Below, piece by piece: positions 51,401 through 61,500 of a DNA stretch of 64,000 nucleotides. The DNA is from Eremothecium cymbalariae DBVPG#7215. Taxonomy: Eukaryota; Ascomycota; Saccharomycetes; Saccharomycetales; Saccharomycetaceae. Under the pieces are notes generated by a model. That model searched no databases, was not told the origin of the DNA, and saw only the letters and a program-made list of their open reading frames with translations. Both the position numbers and the translations under genes were made by a program. The stretch is taken from contig NC_016453.1 in assembly GCF_000235365.1 (NCBI RefSeq), positions 1,321,852 to 1,385,851 of the forward strand, read 5' to 3'. Position 1 is the first letter of the stretch. Every line of letters starts with the position of its first letter.

Positions 51401-53413
51401 ATGGCACAAACAATGATTGATACATTGAAAACCAAGAAACCAAAGACACATTATGCACGTAAAGGGTGTGTTCAGTGTAAAAAGTCGCACATTAAGTGTG
51501 ATAAGATTCAGCCATTTTGCACTACCTGTTCAAAACGGAACATTCTGTGTACTTATGAGTTAAGTTTTGTCTTTGAGGATGGGACTAATAAGAAGAGGAT
51601 ACCGCGACGGACACCTAGGACTAAAAGGGGATCTCAGGATATTATAACACCATTGTCTGTAAACAGTACTTCTAGCGCATCTGGTAGTTCGGGGAGTTTA
51701 AATTTAACACGTATGGCAAGTATGACGCCTTTGGAAAACCCGCCATTTGTTGCTACGCCAAAATTAGAAACCAGAGCGTCCGTGAGTGTTTGCAGCGACG
51801 CACAAGGACGCGCATCTTTCTTTACAACGAGTGCGACTCCTATCGAGAATGAGCAGATTGAGTCCAATTTCAATTTTGATGCAGCTACAGTTACAGCTGT
51901 CGCTACTTTTGAACTTCCAGAATTCTTAGATAAATCACCCGCAGAGCTAGTGCTGTTTGATAATTATGATATTGAATCAGGGAAATGGGATAATGATGCA
52001 CATTGCGCAAATTGGAAGTTTTTTGATTTCGATTGGAGGTCTGCAGATTGGTTAGAAACGATGAAGATGTTAGAGGCAAATGATCCTATTCAACATTATT
52101 CTCCCATTAATCAGCCGTCTGATACCACGGGATTTTATTCTGACTCTCCAGAGTTAATGAACTTCGTCTGGACAATGGCAAGGAACACTCAATTATTTGG
52201 TAATTTAACACTATTTCCAACAGAAAAGATTGATCGCTTAATACAGTTACTTTGGGATTTAAATGATCAATATCCTGTTGTTCAAGATGCCTTAGCATAC
52301 AGTTGTGGAATTTTTACGAAAGACTTCTATGAGAAGGCAAATTACCGAAACTTTGCATCTATCTGGGGAACCATTATAATGTCGTCAAATTTGAGAGTCT
52401 CCGTTGATAAGCTAAATTTACAGTTACAAAAGTGCTCTCATTTCGTGGAGTATGTGGCGTTACTATTTTCATTCTTTTTGCTCATTGCAGCAAATAATAC
52501 ATGCGAAGGCTTCGAATGGGATGTTTATTTGCCACAGACGTATATGAGTTTAAGAAAAGTAAGAAAGTTAGTTCCACCAGGCAATTATATGACAATACAG
52601 GAAACTGAAGCGTACTCCATCTTTGGATTTCTTGAGGAATGGTTTTGCCAGGAAGAAATAACGGCGCAGCTTATGTCAGACCAAGGAGGTATTGTGACAG
52701 ATTACACAGAATTAGAATATTTGTTAGGTAGGGAAGCTCCAGAGCTCTCTAATTACCGCGGGAAGTATGATTTAATGAAAGGATGCTTTAGAGAGCTAAA
52801 CAGTATTTTTTTAAAATTGTGTTTAAAGATCATGGAATTAAAGACTAAAGGAGTCGAATTAGGAGGAAGACATATGATGAAATATAAGTTCCTCAACACA
52901 AATAGCTCCTTGTCCCTCGAGTTGCATGTGTTTGGATCAAAGTTGTTGGCTGAACTTGAAGCCTTAAAGCCTACTAAAAAAAGTATTAAATCTTTATGTG
53001 AAGGTTTGACGGACCATAGATTACACTATGCCATGAAAAACTGCAATGAAATGTATTATTTTGGACTACAAGTATATTTAAGAGCATTGTTTATGAACTC
53101 TCAGCTGGATAGTCCAGAAATCACAGAGTTGTTAGAACGGGTTCTCGAAGCTGGTCATAATATCACCTGTTACCCTACAAAGTCAATATTTTGTCATTTG
53201 TTCATCTATCTTGGCGCCGAAGTGTCGTTATTACTAAACCAAAAGACTTTGTTCAAAAATTTCATGGATCTACTAAGAAAGATCGCGCATAATGGCACGG
53301 CCGCTGCAAAAAATAGTATTCAAAAATTAAATTACATATCTCTAGCATTGGAGACAAGAAATTATACATTGTTGGTCAACCCTATGTATAATCAGTGGAA
53401 GTCTAGCTTATAA
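51401..53413 (+). CDS. Zn2Cys6 transcription factor
   Basis: Nuclear binuclear-zinc-cluster regulator of 670 residues. The cluster is complete at 23-50 with spacing C-x2-C-x6-C-x6-C-x2-C-x6-C (GCVQCKKSHIKC, FCTTCSKRNILC). A basic linker follows (KKRIPRRTPRTKRG), then a Ser/Thr-rich segment and a long helical C-terminal regulatory domain of the Fungal_trans_2 kind (ESGKWDNDAHCANWKFFDFD, LLFSFFLLIAANNT, and further helices). I cannot assign a named orthologue or targets. It is tail to tail with an NCS1 permease 398 bases away; regulators often sit next to their target transporter, but nothing in the sequence proves that here. Confidence 0.85.
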   Translation: MAQTMIDTLKTKKPKTHYARKGCVQCKKSHIKCDKIQPFCTTCSKRNILCTYELSFVFEDGTNKKRIPRRTPRTKRGSQDIITPLSVNSTSSASGSSGSLNLTRMASMTPLENPPFVATPKLETRASVSVCSDAQGRASFFTTSATPIENEQIESNFNFDAATVTAVATFELPEFLDKSPAELVLFDNYDIESGKWDNDAHCANWKFFDFDWRSADWLETMKMLEANDPIQHYSPINQPSDTTGFYSDSPELMNFVWTMARNTQLFGNLTLFPTEKIDRLIQLLWDLNDQYPVVQDALAYSCGIFTKDFYEKANYRNFASIWGTIIMSSNLRVSVDKLNLQLQKCSHFVEYVALLFSFFLLIAANNTCEGFEWDVYLPQTYMSLRKVRKLVPPGNYMTIQETEAYSIFGFLEEWFCQEEITAQLMSDQGGIVTDYTELEYLLGREAPELSNYRGKYDLMKGCFRELNSIFLKLCLKIMELKTKGVELGGRHMMKYKFLNTNSSLSLELHVFGSKLLAELEALKPTKKSIKSLCEGLTDHRLHYAMKNCNEMYYFGLQVYLRALFMNSQLDSPEITELLERVLEAGHNITCYPTKSIFCHLFIYLGAEVSLLLNQKTLFKNFMDLLRKIAHNGTAAAKNSIQKLNYISLALETRNYTLLVNPMYNQWKSSL

Positions 53414-53811
53414 TTTTACAAATGAACGAAAAAACAGCGCCAAAAAGCCCTAAAGGGTTAACAGTATCTCACATTGAAGACTCACTCAGGCCATAATTAA
53501 TGGAAAGCTGGATGTAAAGCATTGAGTAATAGTATGCAAATGATACAAATTTAGATTCTTTAGATAGGTAGGGCATCTTATTTTTTTTTCAGATTAATTT
53601 TTTTTTTAATGTAGTCGAGTAGAAAATATTGTATTTTATTTTAAACGTCAAATATTCGTATCACAAAAGACCACTAGATTTTTATTATTATTTACCACAT
53701 AAAATTATTCATAGAACCTAGTAATGCATATGTAATTAGCGCCAAAATTTGACCCAATGCCATTGTGCTGAAGGTAGCCCAATTATATCACCGCTGCAGC
53801 TAGCCAACAAA
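53414..53811. terminator. Convergent 3' regions of the Zn2Cys6 gene and the permease
   Basis: 398 very AT-rich bases with long T runs (53580-53610). No coding sequence seen. Confidence 0.4.
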
Positions 53812-55428
53812 TCATTCCTGCTTTAGTAGGTCCATAGAAAGCATGTCATAATCTGAAAAGCCTGCAATGTTCCACTGAGCCAGCTCGTCATCAGTAAATG
53901 TATTAAAGTAATCTGTATCATCTCTGGAACCAACCTCGCTTGGATATATTAGGTTCGCAATCCAGTAGAGCAAGAAGGTGCTTGTAAACTGGAATATAAA
54001 AGAACCATAGAAATAATAAATACTGTCACCGACTTCAACAGAATCATTGGCAGAATGGATCAAACCTGGCAACCCAGGGGCAGTTCCTAGTAGAAAGCAG
54101 ATAAAAGCCTTAATATTTAATCCCATAGTGTACCAATAAGTACTTTCAGCAGTGTGCAAGTAACAGTCGGATAATTTTATAATTCTTTTACGAACGACAT
54201 AATATTCGCACATATAAATCGCAACCATTGGACTAATAAAAATCGAGAAAGAGTTCATAACGGCAATGAATGTATTACCTGATTGAAGGTATGTCCAAGG
54301 CTGAGCTGGCCAGAGCAGTAAAAATACGACAATTGCGCCCCTTTTTGTATTAATGTACTTGGGAAACAACGTAGACAGATCCATTCCTCCTGGAATAGCA
54401 TTAGCAACAGTAGATATAGCCAGTTGAGAAACAATTAAACAAACTGCAGCAAAACAACAGGCAGCCCTTACCTTAGGTGTGTAGTGATCTATCAATAGCA
54501 ACTTATATATATCAGCCGGCGTTTGTAGGTCTTCGTCAGGATACAATTCTTTGAAAGCACTATTAGTTATGACAGCAAGCAGTGGTACAATGAACCCAGT
54601 GAGATTAACGCCAATTATTGTTCCCAGTATAGAATCAACAGGTCTCTTGTTAAATCTCGAATAATCCGCCTGATTAGAAAGAGCAGCAATAACACTTGAG
54701 TACCATGAACCTATACCGTAAATCCACATCCATCCAAGATCTGAAGATGACAAAACAACGGGCTTGGTTATTAGACTTCCTACATGACCATTATTTAGAC
54801 GTAGAACCCATATGAACAACCCAACGCATGCCCCCAGAGTAAGCAGCGATGATGAGGTAAGTAGAAGATCAAAATATTCAGGCTTTATGAAAAGTATCGG
54901 AAAATTCAATGCCAAAAATACTATTAAACCTATCAACTCTTGAGGGGTAAATGGTACATTTGGACCAAATTGTGCAATCTCCGAATACTTCTTACTCCAT
55001 GTAGAAATAAGCAAAGTGACACACGATCCACCTATCCATGCCTGAAGTGCAAACCAAACAACAGACAGCAAACTTCTCATCAAAACACCAAAGTATGAAC
55101 CATATATACCGAAAACGACACGCTGGTATACTGAATAACCAATATGATATTGAGAACCATAGAAACTATTCAAAATGGCGATCAAAGAAATAAACGCATT
55201 TCCAATAATAACTATCCCCATTATATGAGCGCCATTCAAACCAGCAGCATATAAAGAGACAGCGCCTGTCCATACACTCATACACAAGCACATAATGCTC
55301 CAGTAAGATATGTAACTGATAATTCCCCACCTACGTCTGGACAAAGGCATGGGAACTATGTCCCTGTTCTTCATATCATCGGATTCCTCGAGCTTTAGTA
55401 GCCCATCAATCTTTGAGAATATAGACAT
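53812..55428 (-). CDS. NCS1-family permease, Thi7/Nrt1-like
   Basis: Plasma-membrane proton symporter of the nucleobase-cation-symport-1 family, 538 residues with about 12 membrane segments. Family marks are RRRWGIISYISYWSIM at the first helix, YQRVVFGIYGSYFGVL, NQADYSRFNKRP, GGMDLSTLFPKYINTKRGA, and the C-terminal DDTDYFNTFTDDELAQ. These fit the branch of yeast thiamine and nicotinamide-riboside carriers (Thi7, Thi72, Nrt1) better than the uracil/allantoin branch (Fur4, Dal4), because the first helix lacks that branch's pattern. The substrate cannot be fixed by eye. The Zn2Cys6 gene converges on it. Confidence 0.85.
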   Translation of the reverse strand: MSIFSKIDGLLKLEESDDMKNRDIVPMPLSRRRWGIISYISYWSIMCLCMSVWTGAVSLYAAGLNGAHIMGIVIIGNAFISLIAILNSFYGSQYHIGYSVYQRVVFGIYGSYFGVLMRSLLSVVWFALQAWIGGSCVTLLISTWSKKYSEIAQFGPNVPFTPQELIGLIVFLALNFPILFIKPEYFDLLLTSSSLLTLGACVGLFIWVLRLNNGHVGSLITKPVVLSSSDLGWMWIYGIGSWYSSVIAALSNQADYSRFNKRPVDSILGTIIGVNLTGFIVPLLAVITNSAFKELYPDEDLQTPADIYKLLLIDHYTPKVRAACCFAAVCLIVSQLAISTVANAIPGGMDLSTLFPKYINTKRGAIVVFLLLWPAQPWTYLQSGNTFIAVMNSFSIFISPMVAIYMCEYYVVRKRIIKLSDCYLHTAESTYWYTMGLNIKAFICFLLGTAPGLPGLIHSANDSVEVGDSIYYFYGSFIFQFTSTFLLYWIANLIYPSEVGSRDDTDYFNTFTDDELAQWNIAGFSDYDMLSMDLLKQE

Positions 55429-56015
55429 AATTCAATAAATACCACTAAACCACCGTAATTCAGATAATACATAAAATGCAGCCTATTGACTTAAATATCG
55501 ATCTCCACCTAGCTGCATCAACATACAAATGTTTATTTTTATATATATTGAATTATATTGAACCACCTAGATATGCCACTCATTAAAAATAAAGCCTGCT
55601 AATTTCTGTTGAAGCCCGAACATAAAAAGCAAACAAATCTGTCCAAATTGTTCCCCAGCAGCTTTCTTTTCCTGGTAAATTCGTAGCCTACCTCTAAAAA
55701 CTCTCATCTTGAGATTATCATGGGTGTTGCGTAATCGCAAAAACGTGCCTAAAAATGCATAAACCACCAATGCATTACTTTTAAGTAAGTAATTTTAGAT
55801 TTTTTATGATATGTCCTGCAAGATGGATGGGATTTTAAAATTGGTTACCAAATCACCACGTATGTTTATAAGGTACTAAATTTTTGAAGATAAACCAAGA
55901 AGTGTGTATAATGTCCCTTTCTATATGCGACAATTTCTATATTCGGCAATCCGTTGTAATCACCATTCTCGAGGTTATCTCCAAGCGCACGATTATATAA
56001 TCCAAAGAGCAAAGA
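55429..56015. promoter_or_regulatory. Divergent promoter of the permease and the YIL161W-like gene
   Basis: About 590 AT-rich bases, with TATATATATTGAATTATATTG near 55540-55560. Nothing else recognised. Confidence 0.35.
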
Positions 56016-56136
56016 ATGGCTTTTTCTGCTCGTGATTACAGCTTTTTCAAGTGGACAACCTCATAGTGTTCCAATTCGTCGTATATCTACGGGGAAAGTA
56101 GTTGATACAGAACTCTCAGGAGAAGGGAAGCAAGAC

Positions 56137-56685
56137 ATGTCACCCGTTCGAAGTCCTCTGCAGCCGAACATTAGTAAAAATAACGAGGTATATAGTATAT
56201 CGTCCGCTAGCAAGGTGAAAGATGAAGTCTGTAACCAGAGAAGAAGTTCAAACAAGAAAGTACAAGCACAAAAAAGTTTGAAAGTCGATTTAAGGAGGCA
56301 ACTTCAATTAGATCAAGCAAGTCACTTATTCAGGAATGGGTTCCAACTTCTGATTTGTAATAGGAATTTTTCTAGTTACCGGTTTACAATACGGAATATT
56401 CTGGGCAAAAAGGAAGTAAAATTCACGGTATATGTTCCCAACGACTATCCTGGTGCCTCCTTAAGGTTGAGTGAATATCCTGAAGTTGAAGAACGTGAAT
56501 ACTCTGTACAACTTCGCACGTTAATATTTAACTTCAATTGGAAATGCAAACAATGGAATAAGGAAGAGATTCCTATTGCCTCCCAGCTTAACTATTTGGT
56601 CTCGGAATGGAAAAGATTGCTCTTCACGGACTTTCTTAAGACTGAAGTTTTACGACAGAATTTTTACAACAGTATAACCAAATAA
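56137..56685 (+). CDS. YIL161W-like protein of unknown function
   Basis: The first ATG in the open frame gives 182 residues, but the frame is open back to 56032 without an ATG. An ATG at 56016 in another frame would join it if one T were removed from the run at 56041-56045, giving 222 residues, nearer the S. cerevisiae length (235). The C-terminal two thirds are a compact alpha/beta domain (LFRNGFQLLICNRNFSSYRF, KKEVKFTVYVPNDYPGASL, YLVSEWKRLLFTDFL) that looks like an RWD/UBC-like fold; YPG is typical there. The identification rests mostly on position: YIL161W, POT1 and BNR1 are adjacent in the same orientations in S. cerevisiae. No function is known to me. Confidence 0.7.
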   Translation: MSPVRSPLQPNISKNNEVYSISSASKVKDEVCNQRRSSNKKVQAQKSLKVDLRRQLQLDQASHLFRNGFQLLICNRNFSSYRFTIRNILGKKEVKFTVYVPNDYPGASLRLSEYPEVEEREYSVQLRTLIFNFNWKCKQWNKEEIPIASQLNYLVSEWKRLLFTDFLKTEVLRQNFYNSITK

Positions 56686-56918
56686 TCCTTTTTTAATACT
56701 GCTATGTATGAATTTCGTGTACCTCTCTTTTAATTACATGGCATTAGAGAAGGTAACAGGTGAACTAGAAGGTGCCACATGGGAGTGAATAAAGCATAAT
56801 TTTAAGCCGTGCGATTGAATGATTCCTTTAGTCATACAGTCTTTATACGTATTTTTAAAGAGATCGGTATAACTGTATCTAAACATAGACATGTTCTCCC
56901 AAGAGTGTATTAACTCTC

Positions 56919-58034
56919 TTACAAAGAAGCTGCTCCCATGCCGCTTCCCGAAGACATACTAACGCATTCGATATGTCCTGTCTTCAGTTCATGAAATAAA
57001 GTCACCACCTGCCGAGCACCGGTGCACCTTAGTGGGTGTCCTAGAACTAGAGATGGTCATCGTGAATTAACTTTCTTTTTGTCGACGCCAAGATTGTCAA
57101 TAATTGTGTTTGTGCTACGTAGGCTTCATTGATCTCGAACACGTCAACCTATTCCATCCCTAACCCTGTTCTTCTCAAACCTGAGGATATTGCATACAAC
57201 GGGCCAACGCCCATAATTTCCGGTGGAACTCCTGCAGATTCGAACCCTAAATACTTGCCGATTACTGGAAATTGCAAAGATTCCGCATCTTCGAGCTAAT
57301 AGAATCCCTAAAGCCCCGTCTCAAACCCGGGAAGTATCACCAGCTGTAGTCACACCATTTTTCTTCAAAGCGGGCTTTAACCTTGGTAAGACCTCAATCG
57401 TTACTCCCTTCCATAATCCATCATCCGAACTCACTACCTCGTCATTTTCGCTCTGCAATGGTAAGATCTCATCTGCGAATAAACCGGCTTAAATTGGTAC
57501 TTCCGGTTTCCTGTACAAGTTAACGGTAAATTCGTCCTGGGATTCTCTCGAGATATCAAAGGCATTCACGACATTTTCATTGGCTATCCCCATTCGCATG
57601 AAACAGATTGCGGGTTTCCTCTCCTTTTTCATTAGATTTAAAACATGGTCAAAGATCTAACAAACGGAATTGGCCGACGTAGATTCAACACGAAGAGCTA
57701 ACCCAACATCGATATGCTGTGCTCTGATCTTGTTAGCGAAGTCGTTTACTGCTCTTAGGCCCGAGGAACACTGCCGATTTAGAGCCATAAATGATGAAGT
57801 AAACGGAATTCGGGCAGCAAACGGGCAGCCCTGTGTTCCATGGCTCCAGCTGCAGGATTCAGCACATATCTAACAATCACCTCTGAAACCAATCACTTGT
57901 CTCTGTCTACTTTCTCGAAGAACTTCAACAGAAACTCATGCGATAACTCATCAGTACCATAATCTTTGAAGCCCATGAAATACTTTGGTTACCGGCGATA
58001 TGTACGCAGAGACTACTACAATGTCCTCGGGATT
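56919..58034 (-). pseudogene. POT1: Decayed peroxisomal 3-ketoacyl-CoA thiolase
   Basis: Remnant of the beta-oxidation thiolase (YIL160C/FOX3), readable along nearly its whole length but broken. Recognisable pieces, in order on the minus strand, are NPEDIVVVSA, GFKDYGTDEL, AMEHRAA, NRQCSSGL with the acyl-accepting Cys (about 57755-57780), HIDVGLAL, MGIANENV, QDEF, GVPPEIMGVGP (57198-57230), VDVFEINEA, GHPLRCTGARQVVT (57003-57042) and SGSGMGAASL at the end. In-frame stops lie at 57893-57895, 57489-57491, 57321-57323, 57149-57151 and 57057-57059, and there are at least four changes of frame. The first about 30 residues, with the peroxisome targeting signal, are not recognisable. A working copy elsewhere in the genome cannot be excluded. 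Confidence 0.93.
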
Positions 58035-58596
58035 CCGGGATAATGCAAGCGCTTTTGATTGAATTTGAAGGTGATATTTAATTGTTTAGTCTGTGACATT
58101 TGAGTTAAACTCAGAAAGGTCTCGACTAATTCTACTAATGATCCACAAATATATTCTTATTGGAAAGACTTTTATATCTCTTAATATGATTGGAGAAAAG
58201 ATTGATTCTAATGTATGCTGCGCAATCAAGGTGTAGCTTACTATAATCATGATCTGTTATTTGAAACAATCGCTGCTTAAGCTTCGCCATTGCTTCCCTA
58301 CAGTAACTTCTATATTCCGGCGTTTCCGATACTCAGTCACGTGTTGTAATTTCAAAACCCGACCTTTGTACTTTTGATCACTGCCGGACATATACATGTC
58401 AAGAAATGTCTACAGGCTTCGAGCAACCCGGACAGACATCCGCGAACAATAGTTTGCGTTTCGAACTCAAAAACCGCTCCGAATCAGTCAATACAGACAC
58501 AACAAGACACATATTGGTGTGTGATAGATACATACGGCCTTTTATGCTAAATATAAAAAAGGCAATATTCGCGAAAAAATAACAATCAGGATCTAG
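58035..58596. promoter_or_regulatory. BNR1 promoter region
   Basis: About 560 bases, including the vanished 5' end of the POT1 relic. A GTCACGTG site lies at about 58336-58343. No gene seen. Confidence 0.4.
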
Positions 58597-61500
58597 ATGC
58601 ATACTAGGGAATGTGTGCCAAGCCAAAACAATTCTTTGAAACCATGGCCGGCAACCGAATCATCTGGTCAAATTATTGGTACTATATCCAAAGGAAATAA
58701 TATTCAGCAAGATATGAACTCTATACCAGGTAACCTGGATCATACTTACATAGCCACGCCTGTCAAGGACCAGAATCTTTATAAGCATGAAACTATGGTG
58801 CTTGATTATGGTGATGCTGCTCCTTATTGCGATAAACTTATTCTGCCGGTTACAAACTTTGATAAAGATGTTGTTCCCGACGAAGCTGTCGTTAACTTTC
58901 ATTTCAATAGAATACTGTCGAATAAAAATGTGTCCAGTTGCTTGAATGCGGATCTCGGCAAACTTTCATGCAGGAAAAAGTGGGACTTGGTATGTAACGC
59001 ACAAAATCGAAGGAACGTATTGAATCCATCTAGAACCCCTAGCAATAGTGAAGATCCCGCCCAAGAAGTAATCAGGTTTCTTAATGAAAACCTCAATGAT
59101 CCCATTACATTGCCAAATATATGGTACCAGTTAGAAAAATTGCTTAGACACAGATACACTTGTCAGGTTTTTCTATCTGAGGGCGGAATATCCAAGCTTT
59201 TGAGACAATCAGTCTCAGTAACCAAGGAGATGGAATATGTATATTTACGTTGCTTCAAAACTTTGATAAATCAAAAAAAGGGACGCTTAGAAATTCTCCA
59301 AAATATTGAAGTAACTAAGATGTTAAGTCTGTTTGTGGGCAATTCCAATTCTCAAGCAAGAACAAGGCTTATCACAACTGATATTCTCTTGTTACTCACT
59401 TATATGGATAGTGCAAAAATATCCCGTGAGTTAGAACCGTACTATAGTGAATGGTTTACTGCTTTTGATAATACGATTAGCGATGAGTCCCAATGGCATC
59501 AGTCCTCATTTATTATTCAAAAGCCACAACAGTTGATGATTGATTACTGTGTTTCTACAATGTTTCTTGTAAACTCAATTGTTCAAGGACTTCCCTCCTA
59601 CAATGAAAAACGGAAAACACTAGCAATGCTAAAGTATGCTGGTATACACAGAATATTTCAAAAGATATCGAATTCCAAAAAGAGGTTTGACTCAGAGATT
59701 TTGCTTGATCAGATTGCGAAATATCGAGATCGGGAAGTAGATGTCGCTTCAAAATTTACCATAGAACAGCATATAGAACAGAATATATCGTTCGCAAGCC
59801 AGGTAAACACCATTTTAAACTTAGCTCAAAGTACCTCTCTAGAGCCTTCAATGGCAAAATTATTCGAGTCTGTAATAGAAATAATTAAATTCAGGAAATG
59901 TACTGAGTCGGCAAAAATACTCGAGCTATTGGCATTGTTACTGAGCTATCTCCTTGAAAATTCCTATTGTGAGGATGACGATGGCCCCGAAAATGCACTG
60001 AAATTGTCCTTGAATACCTTGATGATCAACCTATTATTTAATAAGACAGCTATTAAGGAACTTGATGAGATGAAATTAAGAATGGAGGAAATGAAAGAAG
60101 TAATATCCCAATTGGAAACCAAAAACTTAGTACTTAGTAGTCCAACTTTCGATAAAAATAATTCAATTGGTGGTAAAGTATCAAAAAAACTGCATTACAT
60201 TGCAGAGTTGGAAGAGAAGTTAGAGGCCATAGAAAAACAAAGGAAAAATGATGGAACAAGATATAAGCATGATTATGTTCATAAAGGTCACGATGGGAAG
60301 TACTCTTTCACAAAGAATGCCATATCATTGTTTGCAGCACTAAAGAACGGGAATGGTTTGCCACATAGTAATATTGGCAGGTCATCCAGTATAGTCAGAA
60401 ATAAAAGGGTTTCGTTGACTGTACTTTTTTCCGATGATTGCAATAGGCGTAGTTTTAGTGGGCCTGAAGGCATGCAAAGCTCTGAGAGTGAAAACCGTGA
60501 TTTTATCAACCTGGGACAGCCACACAAAAAGAAAGTTAAGCAATCCAAACTAAACAATATTGTGTCTCCAGATTTATCTCCACAACTAAGTGAACCGCAT
60601 GCCCTTTTAGCACCCTCCCCAACACTTACGTTATGTTCAAATGTTGGTGGTAACACAGCAAAAATACCTAAAATAATTGGGGCATCAGTAGCCACTTCGA
60701 CAGAGATCCCTCTGTTGTCTAAGGATCAGAGTTTGCTGCCACCCCCGGCACCACCTGTTCCTAAAAGCTTAATGAACAATGTGCTAAAACTTTCACCTCC
60801 CACATCGGTACGCAGACCAACAACTGTAATGGCACCTCCTGCGCCTCCATTACCTCAATATTTGCTCAACCACGGCACTATGTCGCAGAGGACTCCTATG
60901 AGCCAGCAAGCGCGCAGTGGAACCAGCGGATCAACATTTTCTGCGATTCCCCCACCACCACCACCTTTGCCTGTTTCTTTGAGTGCTGGATCTTTGTATG
61001 CATCCCAAATCCCTTCTCTAACTTCCTGCCAAAAGGTGAAATTGAAGCAAATTCATTGGGATAAGATTGACGATATTTCAAAAACTGTATGGAGTGATGA
61101 TAAAGAGCGTGTGTCAGTGAGTAGCGAGTTAGCGAATTTTGGTGTGTTCAAGGAAATTGAGGAATTATTCAAAATTGTTCCAGCAGCTCCGAAAGTAGGA
61201 AACACTATGTTCACGGCTCAGAATACTAGAAATGGGAAAGTTACTTTGCTATCGAATGATTTGGCTCAACAATTTGGAATTAACTTATACATATTCTCCA
61301 ATTACTCCGTTGAAGAACTTGTCGAGAAGGTTTTACTGTGTGACACTGAGGTTATGAAGAATCAAAGTGTTATTGAATTCTTCAGTAAGGATGACATCAA
61401 TCACATCCCGCAAAGTATTCAGCGTATGTTTGCTCCGTATGAAACAAATTATCTTACAGGCGATAAGCCAGAAAAGGATTCTCGTTCTTTAGATCGTGCT

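Noticed and set aside
56016..56140. An intron at the start of the YIL161W homologue
   Set aside because: No GTATGT-type donor or TACTAAC-type branch point between the upstream ATG and the open frame; a one-base homopolymer error is simpler.
57223..57873. Two plus-strand frames of 67 and 89 codons
   Set aside because: They are antisense to the POT1 relic, whose minus-strand motifs are unmistakable.
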